DNA of 62,804 bases, taken from positions 1-62,804 of the forward strand of contig JADZDA010000079.1 in NCBI GenBank assembly GCA_020851255.1, in the 5' to 3' direction. Shown in pieces: positions 61,489-62,804 of this stretch (positions are counted from its first letter, which is position 1; each line of letters starts with the position of its first letter). A model generated the notes under the pieces. It was given only the letters and a program-made list of their open reading frames with translations. It did not search any database and was not told where the DNA came from. Origin of the DNA: Burkholderiales bacterium. GTDB lineage: Bacteria > Pseudomonadota > Gammaproteobacteria > Burkholderiales > Casimicrobiaceae. Made by a program: the position numbers and the translations under genes.

Positions 61489-61965
61489 ATGACCGTCACC
61501 ACCGGCAAGACCGTCCCCGACTTCTCCGCCGCCGCCACCGGAGGCACCTTCCGGCTGTCCGACCATCGCGGGCACCCGGTCGTCGTCTACTTCTACCCGA
61601 AGGACAACACGCCCGGCTGCACGACCGAAGGCGCGAACTTCCGCGACGCGCACACGAAGTTCGCGAAGGCCGGCGCGGTCGTCGTCGGCGTGTCGCGCGA
61701 CTCGCTCAAGTCGCACGAGGGCTACGCGGCGAAGATGGGCTTCCCGTTCCCGCTGATCTCGGACGCCGACGAGAAGCTCTGCCAGGCCGTCGCCGTCATC
61801 AAGATGAAGAACATGTACGGCAAGCAAGTCCGCGGCATCGAACGCTCGACCTTCCTCGTCGGCGCCGACGGCAAGCTCGCCCGCGAGTGGCGTGGCGTGA
61901 AGGTCGCCGGACACGTCGCCGAGGTGCTGGACGCGGTGCAGGCGCTGCCGGCCCGCCGGACCTGA
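61489..61965 (+). CDS. bcp: Peroxiredoxin (BCP/PrxQ family)
   Basis: A 158-residue thiol peroxidase. Peroxidatic Cys44 in PKDNTPGCTTEGANFRD; the resolving Cys five residues later (C-x4-C) is replaced by Ala, so it is of the 1-Cys or atypical type. Another Cys occurs in ISDADEKLCQAV. Motif KNMYGKQVRGIERSTFLV is standard. Monocistronic-looking, downstream of the arn operon. Confidence 0.92.
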   Translation: MTVTTGKTVPDFSAAATGGTFRLSDHRGHPVVVYFYPKDNTPGCTTEGANFRDAHTKFAKAGAVVVGVSRDSLKSHEGYAAKMGFPFPLISDADEKLCQAVAVIKMKNMYGKQVRGIERSTFLVGADGKLAREWRGVKVAGHVAEVLDAVQALPARRT

Positions 61966-62019
61966 TCCGGCCCGCGCGACCCGGTAGGCCACAAACCCTG
62001 CCGCCCCGGACGCTTGCGG

Positions 62020-62059
62020 ACACAAGCTCTTGTGTTTTCGCCGGTGCGGGGATTAGGAT
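62020..62059 (+). promoter_or_regulatory. Inverted repeat and predicted promoter before phoH-like gene
   Basis: ACACAAG-CT-CTTGTGT (62020-62035) is a perfect 7-base inverted repeat. Its right arm contains TTGTGT (62030-62035), 18 nt before TAGGAT (62054-62059), giving a plausible promoter for the gene at 62114. A TTTT run after the repeat makes a weak bcp terminator an alternative. Confidence 0.4.
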
Positions 62060-62113
62060 GGGCGCCACGGCCGCCGCGGACTGCGTTCCGGGGAACGGCT
62101 GCGAAGGAGACCC

Positions 62114-62804
62114 ATGGTCGAACGCAAGCTACGCCCCACCCCGTCGCAGCTCATCTCGATCACTTCGCGCAAGGCACCCGGCGCCGCCAAGTCCGGACCC
62201 CGCATCGCCCCCGCCTCGACCCGGCTGTTCGTGCTCGACACGAACGTGCTGATGCACGACCCCACGTCGCTGTTCCGCTTCGAGGAGCACGACATCTACC
62301 TGCCGATCCTCACGCTCGAGGAACTCGACAACCACAAGAAGGGCGTCACCGAGGTGGCGCGCAACGCGCGCCAGGCGTCGCGTTTCCTGGACGAGCTCGT
62401 CACCGCGCACGCCGAGCAGGGCGGCGACGGCATCTCCGGCGGCATCCCGCTCGCGCAGAAGTCCAACGGCGCGGCGACCGGCCGCCTGTACCTGCAGACC
62501 GAGACGATCACGACGACGCTGCCGCCGTCGCTCGCCAACGGCAAGGCCGACAACCAGATCCTCGCCGTCGTCATGCACCTCGCGCGGCTGCACCCGCGCC
62601 GCGACGTCGTGCTGGTGTCGAAGGACATCAACATGCGGATCAAGGCGCGGGCGCTCGCGCTCGCCGCCGAGGACTATTACAACGACAAGGTCATCGAGGA
62701 TACCGAGCTCCTCTATTCGGGCATGGAGGAGCTGCCGGGCGACTTCTGGGACCGGCACGGCAAGGGCATGGAGAGCTGGCAGCAGGGCGGCCACACGCTC
62801 TACC
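62114..62804 (+). CDS. PIN-PhoH family protein, 3'-truncated by window edge
   Basis: The visible 230 residues start MVERKLRPTPSQLISI, preceded by GAAGGAGA. Residues about 37-190 are a PIN nuclease-like domain: FVLDTNVLMHD (D42), IYLPILTLEELDNHKKG, DVVLVSKDINMRIKARAL; the acidic site residues are in place. This is the N-terminal domain of long PhoH (PhoH2/YlaK-type) ATPases, whose PhoH helicase-like domain would continue beyond the window. Confidence 0.9.
   Translation, partial: MVERKLRPTPSQLISITSRKAPGAAKSGPRIAPASTRLFVLDTNVLMHDPTSLFRFEEHDIYLPILTLEELDNHKKGVTEVARNARQASRFLDELVTAHAEQGGDGISGGIPLAQKSNGAATGRLYLQTETITTTLPPSLANGKADNQILAVVMHLARLHPRRDVVLVSKDINMRIKARALALAAEDYYNDKVIEDTELLYSGMEELPGDFWDRHGKGMESWQQGGHTLY

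Overview
The window is very GC-rich chromosomal DNA, packed with short-gap operons. Many adjacent genes share 4-bp start/stop overlaps (ATGA, GTGA, TTGA). Two Bug/TctC-type tricarboxylate-transporter binding proteins, a split arn (Ara4N) operon, an infA copy beside a cold-shock gene and DUF2237/DUF3011/DUF3750 proteins point to a betaproteobacterium, most likely an uncultured Burkholderiales-like lineage. That placement is an inference from gene content. I saw no rRNA, tRNA, CRISPR array, intact insertion sequence or phage. The first and last genes run off the window.

Layout. 1-8.0 kb: partial secreted protein; a 17-bp tandem repeat; infA and csp (with a readable promoter and about 160-nt leader); a decayed S10 carboxypeptidase fragment carrying an in-frame 15-bp repeat expansion; DUF3011 protein; a small membrane protein; a LicD-cytidylyltransferase fusion; a periplasmic 5'-nucleotidase; and a class II cytochrome c divergent from a Crp/Fnr regulator, with an FNR-type palindrome between them. 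8.2-15.8 kb: the most unusual locus. Three overlapping glycosyltransferases run into a 22-codon gene with a full-length Shine-Dalgarno sequence and a strong hairpin behind it, then a TPR protein, a MurF-like ligase with a four-cysteine tail, and a membrane protein. It looks like an undescribed peptide-modification or glycopeptide pathway.

16-30 kb: Sel1 and DUF3530 proteins; an OmpA-domain protein; a Bug protein with an acyl-CoA-type ligase; a YwqK/MORN-like repeat protein; a complete ABC importer of the iron/aminoethylphosphonate type with deoC; and small enzymes. 30-34 kb (minus): a compact operon of a C25/caspase-fold peptidase, a 91-residue partner and an SGNH hydrolase with a histone-like basic tail, a second candidate for an undescribed system. 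33.7-38.1 kb (minus): enoyl-CoA hydratase-family hydrolase, apt, and secreted or unknown proteins. 38.4-43.5 kb: divergent D-amino-acid/N-carbamoyl cluster (IclR regulator and M19 dipeptidase leftward; Bug protein, DadA-like oxidase and carbamoylase-like amidohydrolase rightward) with a readable promoter and operator-like palindrome between.

43.5-50.3 kb: mostly single genes (DUF2237, DUF3750, crystallin/glycine-zipper, HDOD, SnoaL-like, patatin, GNAT) and a second member of the secreted family at 37.3-38.1 kb. 50.4-61.4 kb: an arn operon for L-Ara4N modification of lipid A (arnT, arnE/F-like, arnB, arnC, formyltransferase, decarboxylase, arnD). ArnA is split into two genes and the operon contains an O-GlcNAc-transferase-like TPR protein and two secreted proteins. 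It is followed by a peroxiredoxin and the start of a PIN-PhoH gene.
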